In this document: piece after piece, positions 35,866 to 43,800 of the stretch | How the letters are laid out: every line of letters starts with the position of its first letter | Numbering within the stretch: the first letter of the stretch is position 1 | Assembly (NCBI RefSeq): GCF_001890925.1 | Contig: NZ_MLCB01000126.1 | Location: 37,790 to 101,789, forward strand | DNA length: 64,000 nt | Direction of reading: 5' to 3' | Source: Planktotalea frisia | GTDB lineage: Bacteria; Pseudomonadota; Alphaproteobacteria; Rhodobacterales; Rhodobacteraceae | The notes under the pieces: model-generated | Database searches by the model: none | Told to the model about the DNA's origin: nothing | The model's input: the letters and a program-made list of their open reading frames with translations, nothing else | Translations under genes and position numbers: made by a program

Positions 35866-36441
35866 TTAGCGGCGACGGTCGCGGCGCGCGGACATAGGCT
35901 GGAACGCGACGCCGACATGCGCTTCGCAATAAGGCTTGCCAGCTTTCACAGGTAGACCACAGAACCAGAAGTCCTCTGTGGCTGGATCACCGACAGGCCA
36001 TTTGCATGTGCGCTCTGTTAGTTCCATCAAGCCGATCTTTTTTGATTTCTTCTCGACCTCGGACACTTTCGCAAGCGCCTCTGGGCTGATCTCATTCGCA
36101 GAAGGCTGCGGTGGCAAAGGTTGACCCGCAGGAATAATGGCACGGCGCGCACGCGAAGGGGGCGGAGGAGGCGTCGTAGGCTCTGCAATTGGCATCACAG
36201 CCTTGGGAGCCGCATCAGCCTTTGGTGCTGCCTTCGCCTTTGGCTCTGCCTTGGCGGTCTTCGGTTTGGCGTCGCTCTTGGCGGTGCTCGTGGTCGTGCG
36301 GTTCGACAAGCCCAAGCGATGCACTTTGCCGATCACAGCATTGCGCGTCACGCCGCCGAGTTCTTTGGCGATCTGGCTCGCGGACTGGCCTTCGCCCCAC
36401 ATCTTTTTCAGCGTCTCTACGCGTTCATCTGTCCAGGACAT
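35866..36441 (-). CDS. gcrA: GcrA cell-cycle regulator
   Basis: GcrA is an alphaproteobacterial factor that binds RNA polymerase sigma70 and promoters with methylated GANTC sites. The N-terminal DNA-binding domain is visible as MSWTDERVETLKKMWGEG, SASQIAKELGG and RNAVIGKVHRLGL. A Lys/Ala/Pro-rich linker follows, and the C-terminal sigma-interacting domain has TCKWPVGDP, FCGLPVKAGKPYCEAH with conserved cysteines. Length is 191 residues. AAGGAAG sits five bases before the ATG; an upstream in-frame start at 36543 lacks character. A GANTC site lies at 36544-36548 in the divergent promoter region. Confidence 0.95.
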   Translation of the reverse strand: MSWTDERVETLKKMWGEGQSASQIAKELGGVTRNAVIGKVHRLGLSNRTTTSTAKSDAKPKTAKAEPKAKAAPKADAAPKAVMPIAEPTTPPPPPSRARRAIIPAGQPLPPQPSANEISPEALAKVSEVEKKSKKIGLMELTERTCKWPVGDPATEDFWFCGLPVKAGKPYCEAHVGVAFQPMSARRDRRR

Positions 36442-36572
36442 TCTGGCTTCCTTATGTAAAAAAGCGGCCCGCTCAACGCGCCGCTCCTGATATCTGGTGC
36501 TTGCCCCTATTCTAATCAGCCTCGGCTGAGATACAAGTCGCACGAATCAGGGACACGAGGCTGGAGCCACCT

Positions 36573-37391
36573 ATGACACAAAACGCACGCTTGGATACAC
36601 CACAGATGGGTGCGCGCCGCTTTGGCCGGGTGAATTGGCTGGGATTGCAAACCTTGATCTGGCGCGAAACGCGCCGCTTCTTGGCGGTTTGGACGCAAAC
36701 GCTGTTGGCACCATTGGTCACCGCAGGCTTGTTGCTGTTGATCTTTAATCTTGCTGTCGGCCCACGTCGAGGAGAGGTCATGGGCGTGCCGTTCATCGAA
36801 TTCATAGCGCCCGGTATTCTGATGATGACCGTTATTCAGAACGCGTTTGCCAATGTGACCTCCTCGATTGTGATTTCCAAAGTGCAGGGCAACATTGTTG
36901 ATACGCTTATGCCGCCCTTGTCTCCGCTGGAGATGGTGATCGGTTATCTGGTTGGCGGCATCGGACGCGGCGTGTTTGTTTCGATCGCGATTGGTCTTGG
37001 CCTGCTCGTTTTCCTCGGCATTGGTGTGCAGCACCCATTTATGGCGCTGGTCTTCGTCGTGCTTGGCTCTGCTTTCCTTGGTGGACTGGGCATCATTGCG
37101 GGTATTTTTGCAAATAAATTTGATCAAATGGCGGCGATTACGAATTTCATCGTCACGCCGCTCGCTATGCTTTCGGGGACGTTCTACTCGGTCACCGTGT
37201 TGCCACCTGTCTTGCGCGAGATCACGCATTTCAACCCGATCTTTTATTTAATCGACGGCCTGCGTTATTCGGTGATTGGCGTGTCGGATAGTAACCCATG
37301 GTCTGGTATGCTCATCTGCACGCTCTCAGTCGCCATTGTCACTGGAATTGCATGGCAAATGTTTCGCACCGGCTATCGCCTCAAGCCTTAG
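36573..37391 (+). CDS. ABC-2 type transporter permease
   Basis: A 272-residue permease with six predicted helices. After a cytoplasmic N-terminus (LIWRETRRFLAVWTQTLLAP) come LVTAGLLLLIFNLAV, FIAPGILMMTVIQNAF, the GVFVSIAIGLGLLVFLGIG region, and FIVTPLAMLSGTFYSVTVLP before FNPIFYLIDGLRYS, the ABC-2 signature. Related permeases export polysaccharides or drugs. No ATPase gene is adjacent, so the partner must be encoded elsewhere. It is divergent from gcrA and overlaps the convergent EamA gene by 11 bases. Confidence 0.9.
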   Translation: MTQNARLDTPQMGARRFGRVNWLGLQTLIWRETRRFLAVWTQTLLAPLVTAGLLLLIFNLAVGPRRGEVMGVPFIEFIAPGILMMTVIQNAFANVTSSIVISKVQGNIVDTLMPPLSPLEMVIGYLVGGIGRGVFVSIAIGLGLLVFLGIGVQHPFMALVFVVLGSAFLGGLGIIAGIFANKFDQMAAITNFIVTPLAMLSGTFYSVTVLPPVLREITHFNPIFYLIDGLRYSVIGVSDSNPWSGMLICTLSVAIVTGIAWQMFRTGYRLKP

Positions 37392-38280
37392 AAGTGATGG
37401 CCTGTCGCCATGCAAGCAGCGCTGCACCCGCGATGATAATCCCAGCGCCAAGCAGTGAAACGGATGTCGGGATGACGCCAAAGATCAACGCGTCATACAG
37501 GGTCGCAAACAACAGCGTACCATAGCTGAAAGGCACCACAAAAGACGCATCCGCGCGCGCGACCGAGTTCAGAAAACACGTCTGCGCCGCTGCCATCAAC
37601 ACGCCTACACCCGCAAGCGCGAGCCATTGTTGCCCGGTGGGTGGCTCCCAAACGAACAAGACGGCGAGTGTGGCAATCACCAAGCCGATCCCATTGTTCA
37701 CCAGCAAGATTTGAAACGGGGCTTCACGACCCGACAAACGCTTGATGAAGACAATTTCCAACCCCAAGATCAAAGCCGCCCCAAGTGCGAGCAATGCCCC
37801 CGGTGCAATCGCTCCCGAGCCGGGCCGGAGCAAAACCAAAGCCCCAACCATCGCAATACCAGCAGCACTCCACCGGATTGGGCCAACCTTTTCCCCGAGC
37901 AAGAAAATCGCAAAGACCATCGCAAACACAGGGTTTAAAAAACTGATCGCCGTAGCGTCTGCGAGTGGAATGAAGGCAGCAGCTGCAAACATCAACGTCA
38001 CCCCCGCAGCACCACAAGTCGTGCGCATCACATGTAGTTTCAGATCAACAGGCCCAAGCTTTGGACGCATGATCAAAGCCGCACTGCCAAGCGTCAACGC
38101 GGCGAACAAGAACCGCGCATGCGTGATCTGAACAGGATGCAAAGGTGCGCCAAGCGTGTCCGTGCCCAGTGCTTTGGCCAGCAAAGTTGTCGCCGCAATG
38201 AACGCGGTTGCGCAGATCATCAGGATTATCGCAAGACGTGGATTGTGGCTTGGCAGGTGTTTGTTGGGCAGATCACTCAT
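37381..38280 (-). CDS. EamA/DMT-family transporter
   Basis: A 299-residue member of the drug/metabolite transporter superfamily with ten predicted helices in two EamA repeats. The first repeat includes FIPLADATAISFLNPVFAMV and the second VARADASFVVPFSYGTLLFA, the conserved patterns before helices 4 and 9. Such proteins export amino acids, nucleobases or other metabolites; the substrate is unknown. The start gives MSDLPNKHLPSHNPRL and overlaps by four bases a doubtful 67-codon ORF. Confidence 0.9.
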   Translation of the reverse strand: MSDLPNKHLPSHNPRLAIILMICATAFIAATTLLAKALGTDTLGAPLHPVQITHARFLFAALTLGSAALIMRPKLGPVDLKLHVMRTTCGAAGVTLMFAAAAFIPLADATAISFLNPVFAMVFAIFLLGEKVGPIRWSAAGIAMVGALVLLRPGSGAIAPGALLALGAALILGLEIVFIKRLSGREAPFQILLVNNGIGLVIATLAVLFVWEPPTGQQWLALAGVGVLMAAAQTCFLNSVARADASFVVPFSYGTLLFATLYDALIFGVIPTSVSLLGAGIIIAGAALLAWRQAITSKA

Positions 38281-38488
38281 ACGCCAGATCTGCGTTGAAT
38301 TCTGCGCATCCGCAAGCGTCCAATTGTATCCACATACAATCCCAGACTTGCGTTCTTCGCGCGCTGCTTTATGAAAAGCGCATGATCAAAACCGCACATA
38401 ACCGTCTCCGACGACACTTGCGCCGCGCTTAAAAAGCGTTCGATCTGCCGTGCGTGACGGCCAACTCTTTCACGTATCACCCAAATTG

Positions 38489-38518
38489 TTGACTTGCCCT
38501 TGCCGCTCAGGCACTCAA
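38489..38518 (+). promoter_or_regulatory. possible sigma70-type promoter of argD
   Basis: TTGACT at 38489-38494 matches the -35 consensus; ACTCAA at 38513-38518 is a weak -10 at 18-base spacing. It sits about 30 bases before argD in the 266-bp gap after the EamA gene. The remainder of that gap shows nothing I recognise. Confidence 0.35.
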
Positions 38519-38546
38519 AGGGCTTAATTTTTCCAAGGATGCTCCC

Positions 38547-39725
38547 ATGATCCCTTCTGTTCTACCGACCTATTCTCGTGCGCCTATGTCCTTTGTAAAG
38601 GGCGAGGGCAGCTGGTTGATTGAAGCAGACGGGCGACGTTTTCTTGATTTGGGCGCGGGTATTGCGGTGAATGCCCTTGGTCACGCGAACCCGGTTTTAG
38701 TTGCGGCTTTGACCGAGCAAGCAGGCGCTCTGTGGCATGTGTCCAACCTCTATCAAATCCCTCAGCAGCAAAAGCTTGCGGATCTTTTGGTCGAACACAC
38801 TTTCGCGGATACGGTTTTCTTCACCAATTCAGGCACGGAAAGCTGCGAACTCGCTGTCAAAATGGCGCGTAAATATTGGTACGATAAAGATGCGCCCGAG
38901 CGGGTAGAGATCATCACGTTCGAGGGCTCTTTCCACGGCCGATCTTCCGCGGGCATCGCCGCTGCAGGCTCTGAGAAAATGACTAAAGGCTTCGGCCCTC
39001 TGCTCGGTGGTTTCAAACATTTGCCATGGAACGATCACGACGCGTTGACGGCTGCGATCACTGATCAAACGGCAGCGATCATGATCGAACCAGTCCAAGG
39101 TGAAGGCGGTATTCGCCCGCTTCCGGATCAATGCCTCAAAGGTCTGCGCGATCTGTGCGATGAGCATGGCATTTTGTTGATCCTCGATGAAGTGCAATGT
39201 GGTGTCGGTCGCACAGGCAAACTCTTCGCGCATGAATGGGCTGGGATTGAGCCTGACATCATGATGGTCGCCAAAGGCATCGGTGGCGGCTTCCCACTCG
39301 GCGCCGTGCTCGCAACAGAAAACGCGGCAAGTGGCATGACCGCTGGCACCCATGGCTCCACATATGGCGGCAATCCTCTGGGCTGCGCTGTTGGTTGCGC
39401 TGTGCTTGAGACTGTCGCTAATCCTGAGTTCCTGGCGGATGTTTCGCGCCGTGCAGGGGGATTGCGTCAAAGTCTCGAAGGGCTGATCGCGCAACACCCC
39501 GATATCTTCGAGAGCGTGCGTGGCGCAGGTCTGATGCTTGGTCTCAAATGCAAAGCGACGAACATCGACATCGTGAATGCGGGCTATGACAACGAGGTCA
39601 TCACTGTTCCGGCTGCCGACAATGTGATCCGCCTGCTGCCTGCCCTCAACATCACCGAAGACGACATTGCCGAAGCCATCAAGCGCCTCAGCGCCGCCGC
39701 CTCTCAAATAGAGAAAACGCTCTAG
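38547..39725 (+). CDS. argD: acetylornithine aminotransferase
   Basis: A class III PLP-dependent aminotransferase of 392 residues that converts N-acetylglutamate semialdehyde to N-acetylornithine. The cofactor-binding region FFTNSGTESCELAVKMARKY, the Asp-containing LILDEVQCGVGRTGK and the Schiff-base Lys in MMVAKGIGGGFPLGA (about residue 242) are all present. It is followed by argF 77 bp downstream, which fixes the arginine-pathway role; succinyl-diaminopimelate aminotransferase activity is common in this family. Confidence 0.95.
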   Translation: MIPSVLPTYSRAPMSFVKGEGSWLIEADGRRFLDLGAGIAVNALGHANPVLVAALTEQAGALWHVSNLYQIPQQQKLADLLVEHTFADTVFFTNSGTESCELAVKMARKYWYDKDAPERVEIITFEGSFHGRSSAGIAAAGSEKMTKGFGPLLGGFKHLPWNDHDALTAAITDQTAAIMIEPVQGEGGIRPLPDQCLKGLRDLCDEHGILLILDEVQCGVGRTGKLFAHEWAGIEPDIMMVAKGIGGGFPLGAVLATENAASGMTAGTHGSTYGGNPLGCAVGCAVLETVANPEFLADVSRRAGGLRQSLEGLIAQHPDIFESVRGAGLMLGLKCKATNIDIVNAGYDNEVITVPAADNVIRLLPALNITEDDIAEAIKRLSAAASQIEKTL

Positions 39726-39727
39726 TC

Positions 39728-39776
39728 TTCCTCTCTTCATAAATATCCCGGGGAGCGCGAGGGGTTGGCCCCTCGC
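39728..39776 (-). repeat. dispersed GC-hairpin intergenic repeat, copy B (inverted)
   Basis: A perfect GCGAGGGG-TTGG-CCCCTCGC hairpin (39757-39776) is joined on the minus strand to CCCCGGGATATTTATG and AAGAGAGGAA. This is the hairpin-plus-tail unit seen at 14.1 and 47.3 kb, here inverted in the argD-argF gap. Confidence 0.75.
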
Positions 39777-39802
39777 CCCATCATTAGAAAAAGTATAAAC
39801 AC

Positions 39803-40729
39803 ATGAACCATTTTCTAGACATCCACAAAACAGACCCAACCGCGCTGAGCGGTATCATCAGCAACGCGCGTTCTATGAAAGATGCGCGCGTTGGCCTGCC
39901 CAAAGCGACGCTGGATTCAGAGCAACCGCTTGCAGGCCACATGGTTGCGCTCATTTTCGAAAAGCCCTCGACCCGAACACGCGTCTCTTTTGATGTGGGC
40001 GTGCGCCAGATGGGTGGTGAGACCATGGTGCTGTCTGGCTCTGACATGCAACTTGGTCACGGCGAAACCATTGCTGACACGGCGCGCGTGCTGTCGCGCT
40101 ATGTTGATCTGATCATGATCCGCACGTTTGACGAAAGCGTGTTGCTCGAGATGGCGGAATACGCTGATGTGCCTGTCATTAACGGGCTGACAGATCGCAC
40201 GCATCCCTGTCAGATCATGGCGGATGTTATGACGTTCGAAGAACATCGCGGGCCAATCAAAGGTAAGAAAGTCGTGTGGTGTGGTGATGGCAACAACGTT
40301 TGCGCGTCCTTCCTTCATGCGGCGGGTCAATTCGGGTTTGATCTGGTATTCACTGGGCCTAAGCAGCTTGATCCAGAAGACGAGTTCGTCGGTCTTGCGC
40401 GCAAAGCAGGTGTCAGCGTCAGCATTGAGCGCGACGCACAAAAAGCTGTGCAAAATGCTGATCTTGTCGTCGCGGATACGTGGGTTTCGATGCATGACAG
40501 CCAGTCCGCTAAGGAGCGTCGCCACAACATGCTACGTCCGTATCAGGTGAATGAAGAGCTGATGTCGCATGCCAAACCAGACGCATTGTTCATGCATTGC
40601 TTGCCTGCGCACCGCGAAGAAGAGGCGACAAGCGCTGTCATGGATGGGCCAAATTCGGTGATCTTTGATGAGGCGGAAAACCGGTTGCACGCTCAAAAAG
40701 CGATTATGCGTTGGTGTCTCGAAAAATAA
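39803..40729 (+). CDS. argF: ornithine carbamoyltransferase
   Basis: A 308-residue carbamoyltransferase that makes citrulline from ornithine and carbamoyl phosphate. The phosphate-binding motif is [14 protein letters not shown]; other landmarks are [25 protein letters not shown] and [12 protein letters not shown]. It lies behind argD on the same strand; the gap holds an inverted dispersed repeat, so the two may not share one uninterrupted transcript. Confidence 0.96.
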   Translation: MNHFLDIHKTDPTALSGIISNARSMKDARVGLPKATLDSEQPLAGHMVALIFEKPSTRTRVSFDVGVRQMGGETMVLSGSDMQLGHGETIADTARVLSRYVDLIMIRTFDESVLLEMAEYADVPVINGLTDRTHPCQIMADVMTFEEHRGPIKGKKVVWCGDGNNVCASFLHAAGQFGFDLVFTGPKQLDPEDEFVGLARKAGVSVSIERDAQKAVQNADLVVADTWVSMHDSQSAKERRHNMLRPYQVNEELMSHAKPDALFMHCLPAHREEEATSAVMDGPNSVIFDEAENRLHAQKAIMRWCLEK

Positions 40730-40730
40730 T

Positions 40731-41612
40731 CTAATCGGCCAAGAAGATCGTCGTTAGCGACCTGTCGTCGCCTCTGAGATACCCAATTCCGCCCGCCTCA
40801 TCAGGCTGGCCGGAATTGGTGAGCCCAAAGAAGCGGCCAAGCGCGCTTTCTTGTGCGCGATCTGTAATGATTTCGACGTCACGCCCATTTTGCTCAGTCG
40901 TGATCGTGCCGCCTGAAAATTGGTTTCCAAAGATTTTCATGCCGGTGATCTTGATACCGTTGAACCCGACATTGGCGCTGACGCCCGTATCGCGATTTGT
41001 GATTTCAAATTGATCCGTTGTCACATCTACCGTGCCATCCGTGAAATTTGTTTCAACTTTCGACGTGCCATTGCTTAAGTCGAAGTTGGTGGCACTGTTG
41101 AAATAGCTCGCTTGCGCTTCGCCATTTAATGTCGCGGAACCAGCCGTTGGCATATCTTCAGAGCGCGTTACGACGCCATAAATTCCGGTTGATAAGAAGG
41201 GTACAGAGTTGACGAAATAGGCATGTGTGTAGACGCGTGCGTAATCATAGTTGCCCGTAAACCCCTGCGCTGGCGTTGAAAACAGGGTTGATACACCATC
41301 GGTGAGCAGGCCATCCGCAGTAAACCCATCTGGATCAACCAAAGTGTAGGTCCCGTCGTTAATCGTGGTTGCACCCGTGGCATGATCAAGCGTTCCAGAA
41401 GAGCTGCTCAATGTCGTTGCCGTCGGAATAGGCTGGAGTTTCAAAGCTACGCCGCCAAGTCCGCTGGTCTCGTTGGCAGTGCTCGCGAGGCGTTCATAGT
41501 CAGGGCTAAGATTACTGCCAGACGTACTCATGCGGTCTTCACTCACAGCGTTGCAAGCTGACAAAGTACAGATCAGCATGAAGGGCAGGCCGCGGGGCAA
41601 TGAGTGATACAA
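40731..41612 (-). CDS. lipoprotein with a transferrin-binding-protein-like C-terminal domain
   Basis: A 293-residue protein with a short lipoprotein signal (LPRGLPFMLICTLSAC; lipid-modified Cys near residue 20). The remainder is Ser/Thr/Gly-rich and beta-structured. The end, LGRFFGLTNSGQPDEAGGIG then a short loop and LTTIFLAD, has the pattern of TbpB-like eight-stranded barrel domains (FYG..A.EVGG..). Such lipoproteins may be exposed at the surface. No TbpA receptor or Slam translocator gene is adjacent, so a role in metal or haem capture is only a possibility. It is convergent with argF, two bases apart. Confidence 0.7.
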   Translation of the reverse strand: MYHSLPRGLPFMLICTLSACNAVSEDRMSTSGSNLSPDYERLASTANETSGLGGVALKLQPIPTATTLSSSSGTLDHATGATTINDGTYTLVDPDGFTADGLLTDGVSTLFSTPAQGFTGNYDYARVYTHAYFVNSVPFLSTGIYGVVTRSEDMPTAGSATLNGEAQASYFNSATNFDLSNGTSKVETNFTDGTVDVTTDQFEITNRDTGVSANVGFNGIKITGMKIFGNQFSGGTITTEQNGRDVEIITDRAQESALGRFFGLTNSGQPDEAGGIGYLRGDDRSLTTIFLAD

Positions 41613-41680
41613 GATTTGATCAGTTTAAACGGATAGAACCCAGTGCATAGCGATTCTTGCGTGTCCGAGCAGGAACGCGC

Positions 41681-43162
41681 TTACACGGCGATCCAATAGA
41701 GGACGCTAAAGATGACACCTGACATAAATGCGGCGGCAGGCACGGTGATGACCCAAGCTGCAATGATGGTCATAAAGTGTGAGCGACGCACAAGTTTGCG
41801 ACGACGACGCTCAATCGGTGCGATCGTTTTCGCGACAGGCACGGGGCCTTTGAGACCGCGCAGACGATTTTCCATATGCCATTCGCGATAGAAACCCACG
41901 CCAAAGATACCGCCAACGGCGATATGGGTGGAACTCACAGGAAGGCCAAGCCAACTGGCCACGATCACGGTGATAGCAGCGGACAAAGCCACGCAATAAG
42001 CTCGCATCGGGTTCAATTTGGTGATCTGGCTGCCCACCATGCGGATCAACTTCGGACCAAATAAGAAAAGGCCGAACGAAATACCAAAGGCACCGATCAC
42101 CATGACCCACATAGGAATTGCGACTTTGGAAGAGAAATCACCAAATTCATTGGCGTGAACAATCGCAGCAAGGGGGCCAACCGCATTGGCGACATCGTTC
42201 GCACCATGTGCAAAACTTAGGAGTGCCGCGGAGAAAACCAGTGGAATGCCGAACAGGACCTTAAGCGACTTGTTTCTGTTCTCAAGACCCTGGGATTGCT
42301 TGATAATAAGTGGTTTTGTGATGAAGTAAGTACCAATGCCAATCACGGCACCGATGAAGAGGGCGGTTTGAATATCAATTTTGATGATCCGTTTTAGGCC
42401 CTTCATCGCAAGATATGTGGCAAACACACCGGCCATAATGCCAACGAGGATCGGAACCCAAACACGTGCAGCGGCGATTTTATCTTCGCGATAGATGATC
42501 TTGTGTTTGATCAAAGCAAGGAAAGCCGCCGCGATGACACCACCAAGGACGGGCGAAATAATCCAGCTGGCAGCAATCGTGCCCATCGTTGGCCAGTTCA
42601 CAGCAGCCAGACCAGCCGCGGCGATGCCCGCACCCATCACGCCACCCACGACAGAGTGGGTCGTGGACACAGGCGCGCCGACATACGTGGCCAAATTCAC
42701 CCAAAGCGCAGAACTGATCAACGCGGCCATCATCGCCCACATAAAGACTTGCCCGTCTGCGACGGCTTCTGTGTCAATGATGCCTTTAGAAATGGTCGAG
42801 ACAACATCCCCGCCTGCCAAAAGCGCACCGGCGCTTTCACAGACTGCAGCAATCGCAATCGCGCCGCCCATTGTCAGTGCGTTCGCACCAACCGCTGGGC
42901 CCATGTTGTTGGCAACATCATTCGCACCAATGTTGATCGCCATATAGGCACCAACTGCGGCGGCGGCGGCAACGATGAGCGAGCCTTCGGTGCCCCCGAA
43001 CCAGATCATGGCAATCAAGAACGCCATCAAGATAAAGGCAAAAGCAATGCCAAGGCCTACCATGGGACGCGCGACATAGTTTGTCGCCATCTCAAGCTGA
43101 CTGATCCTGTTCAGATCACGATCGAGGGTTTTCCACTGGCTACCAAGGGGATCTTCGGCCAT
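41681..43162 (-). CDS. Pit-family inorganic phosphate transporter
   Basis: A 493-residue membrane protein with about ten helices and the two inverted PiT signatures, NIGANDVANNMGPAVGANAL and AHGANDVANAVGPLAAI, plus PVSTTHSVVGGVMGAG and PVSSTHIAVGGIFGVG. It couples phosphate (usually as metal phosphate) uptake to protons or sodium, and such carriers also admit arsenate. The ATG giving MAEDPLGSQW is preferred to the upstream in-frame start at 43210. No PhoU-like partner is adjacent. Confidence 0.94.
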   Translation of the reverse strand: MAEDPLGSQWKTLDRDLNRISQLEMATNYVARPMVGLGIAFAFILMAFLIAMIWFGGTEGSLIVAAAAAVGAYMAINIGANDVANNMGPAVGANALTMGGAIAIAAVCESAGALLAGGDVVSTISKGIIDTEAVADGQVFMWAMMAALISSALWVNLATYVGAPVSTTHSVVGGVMGAGIAAAGLAAVNWPTMGTIAASWIISPVLGGVIAAAFLALIKHKIIYREDKIAAARVWVPILVGIMAGVFATYLAMKGLKRIIKIDIQTALFIGAVIGIGTYFITKPLIIKQSQGLENRNKSLKVLFGIPLVFSAALLSFAHGANDVANAVGPLAAIVHANEFGDFSSKVAIPMWVMVIGAFGISFGLFLFGPKLIRMVGSQITKLNPMRAYCVALSAAITVIVASWLGLPVSSTHIAVGGIFGVGFYREWHMENRLRGLKGPVPVAKTIAPIERRRRKLVRRSHFMTIIAAWVITVPAAAFMSGVIFSVLYWIAV

Positions 43163-43273
43163 GTCAGTCTCTTTTGGCTGCGATAAAGTTGAACTGCGCC
43201 TAGAGCTCAAAATGATTCAAGACAAGGGTTTCATCACATCGGCTTGGATTTACTTACCTTTGGTCAGCGCCAA

Positions 43274-43732
43274 TCAGAATTGTTTTAGAATGTCTTGCAA
43301 ACCTGGTTCATCAACCATTTCAGCGGCTTGCTTTGGATTAACCCACTTGCGCGTGCGCTCAGCCGCCTCTGGAAAGTCATCCTCTAAATGATCCACCTCG
43401 AGGGCATAAACCTGCGTTGCACAAGACACTACACCGCCGCCGTCCATGCGTTTGTCGTAATCATAGGTGCCTAGCGGCTCTGGCGAGATATTGGCAACTT
43501 TCACGCCCGCTTCTTCCCAAGCTTCTTGGGCAGCGGCTGCTTTGGCATCCAGACCATCGATGGGCCAGCCTTTGGGAACGATCCAGCGTTTGGTTTCGCG
43601 GCTGGTGATCATAAGCACTTTGCGATCTGCACCCGTGCCTTGATAACAAATGGCCGCGACTTGTACGCGATCAGGGCGCTGCACCAGAGGTTTTACAACT
43701 TCCTGCCACGCCTTTTTTAACAATCCTACCAT
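43274..43732 (-). CDS. NUDIX hydrolase
   Basis: A 152-residue NUDIX protein. The box is recognisable but variant: WIVPKGWPIDG then AAAAQEAWEEAGV, with Gln-Glu instead of the usual Arg-Glu. It resembles the diphosphoinositol-polyphosphate or nucleotide-hydrolysing subfamily with PKGWP. The start is the ATG giving MVGLLKKAWQEV with GGCGG upstream; a GTG at 43771 would add 13 residues. The substrate is unknown. It lies between pit and hrpB on the same strand. Confidence 0.88.
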   Translation of the reverse strand: MVGLLKKAWQEVVKPLVQRPDRVQVAAICYQGTGADRKVLMITSRETKRWIVPKGWPIDGLDAKAAAAQEAWEEAGVKVANISPEPLGTYDYDKRMDGGGVVSCATQVYALEVDHLEDDFPEAAERTRKWVNPKQAAEMVDEPGLQDILKQF

Positions 43733-43800
43733 CGAAATCCGCCATCCTTTTTTTGCTTTTATGTGTCGCACCTTAACAGAGTGTTGAAATTATTCAACTT

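Noticed and set aside
38277..38480. 67-codon minus-strand ORF overlapping the EamA gene start by four bases
   Set aside because: The ATGA overlap looks like coupling, but there is no ribosome site or protein-like pattern, and low-complexity Arg content is typical of chance frames here.
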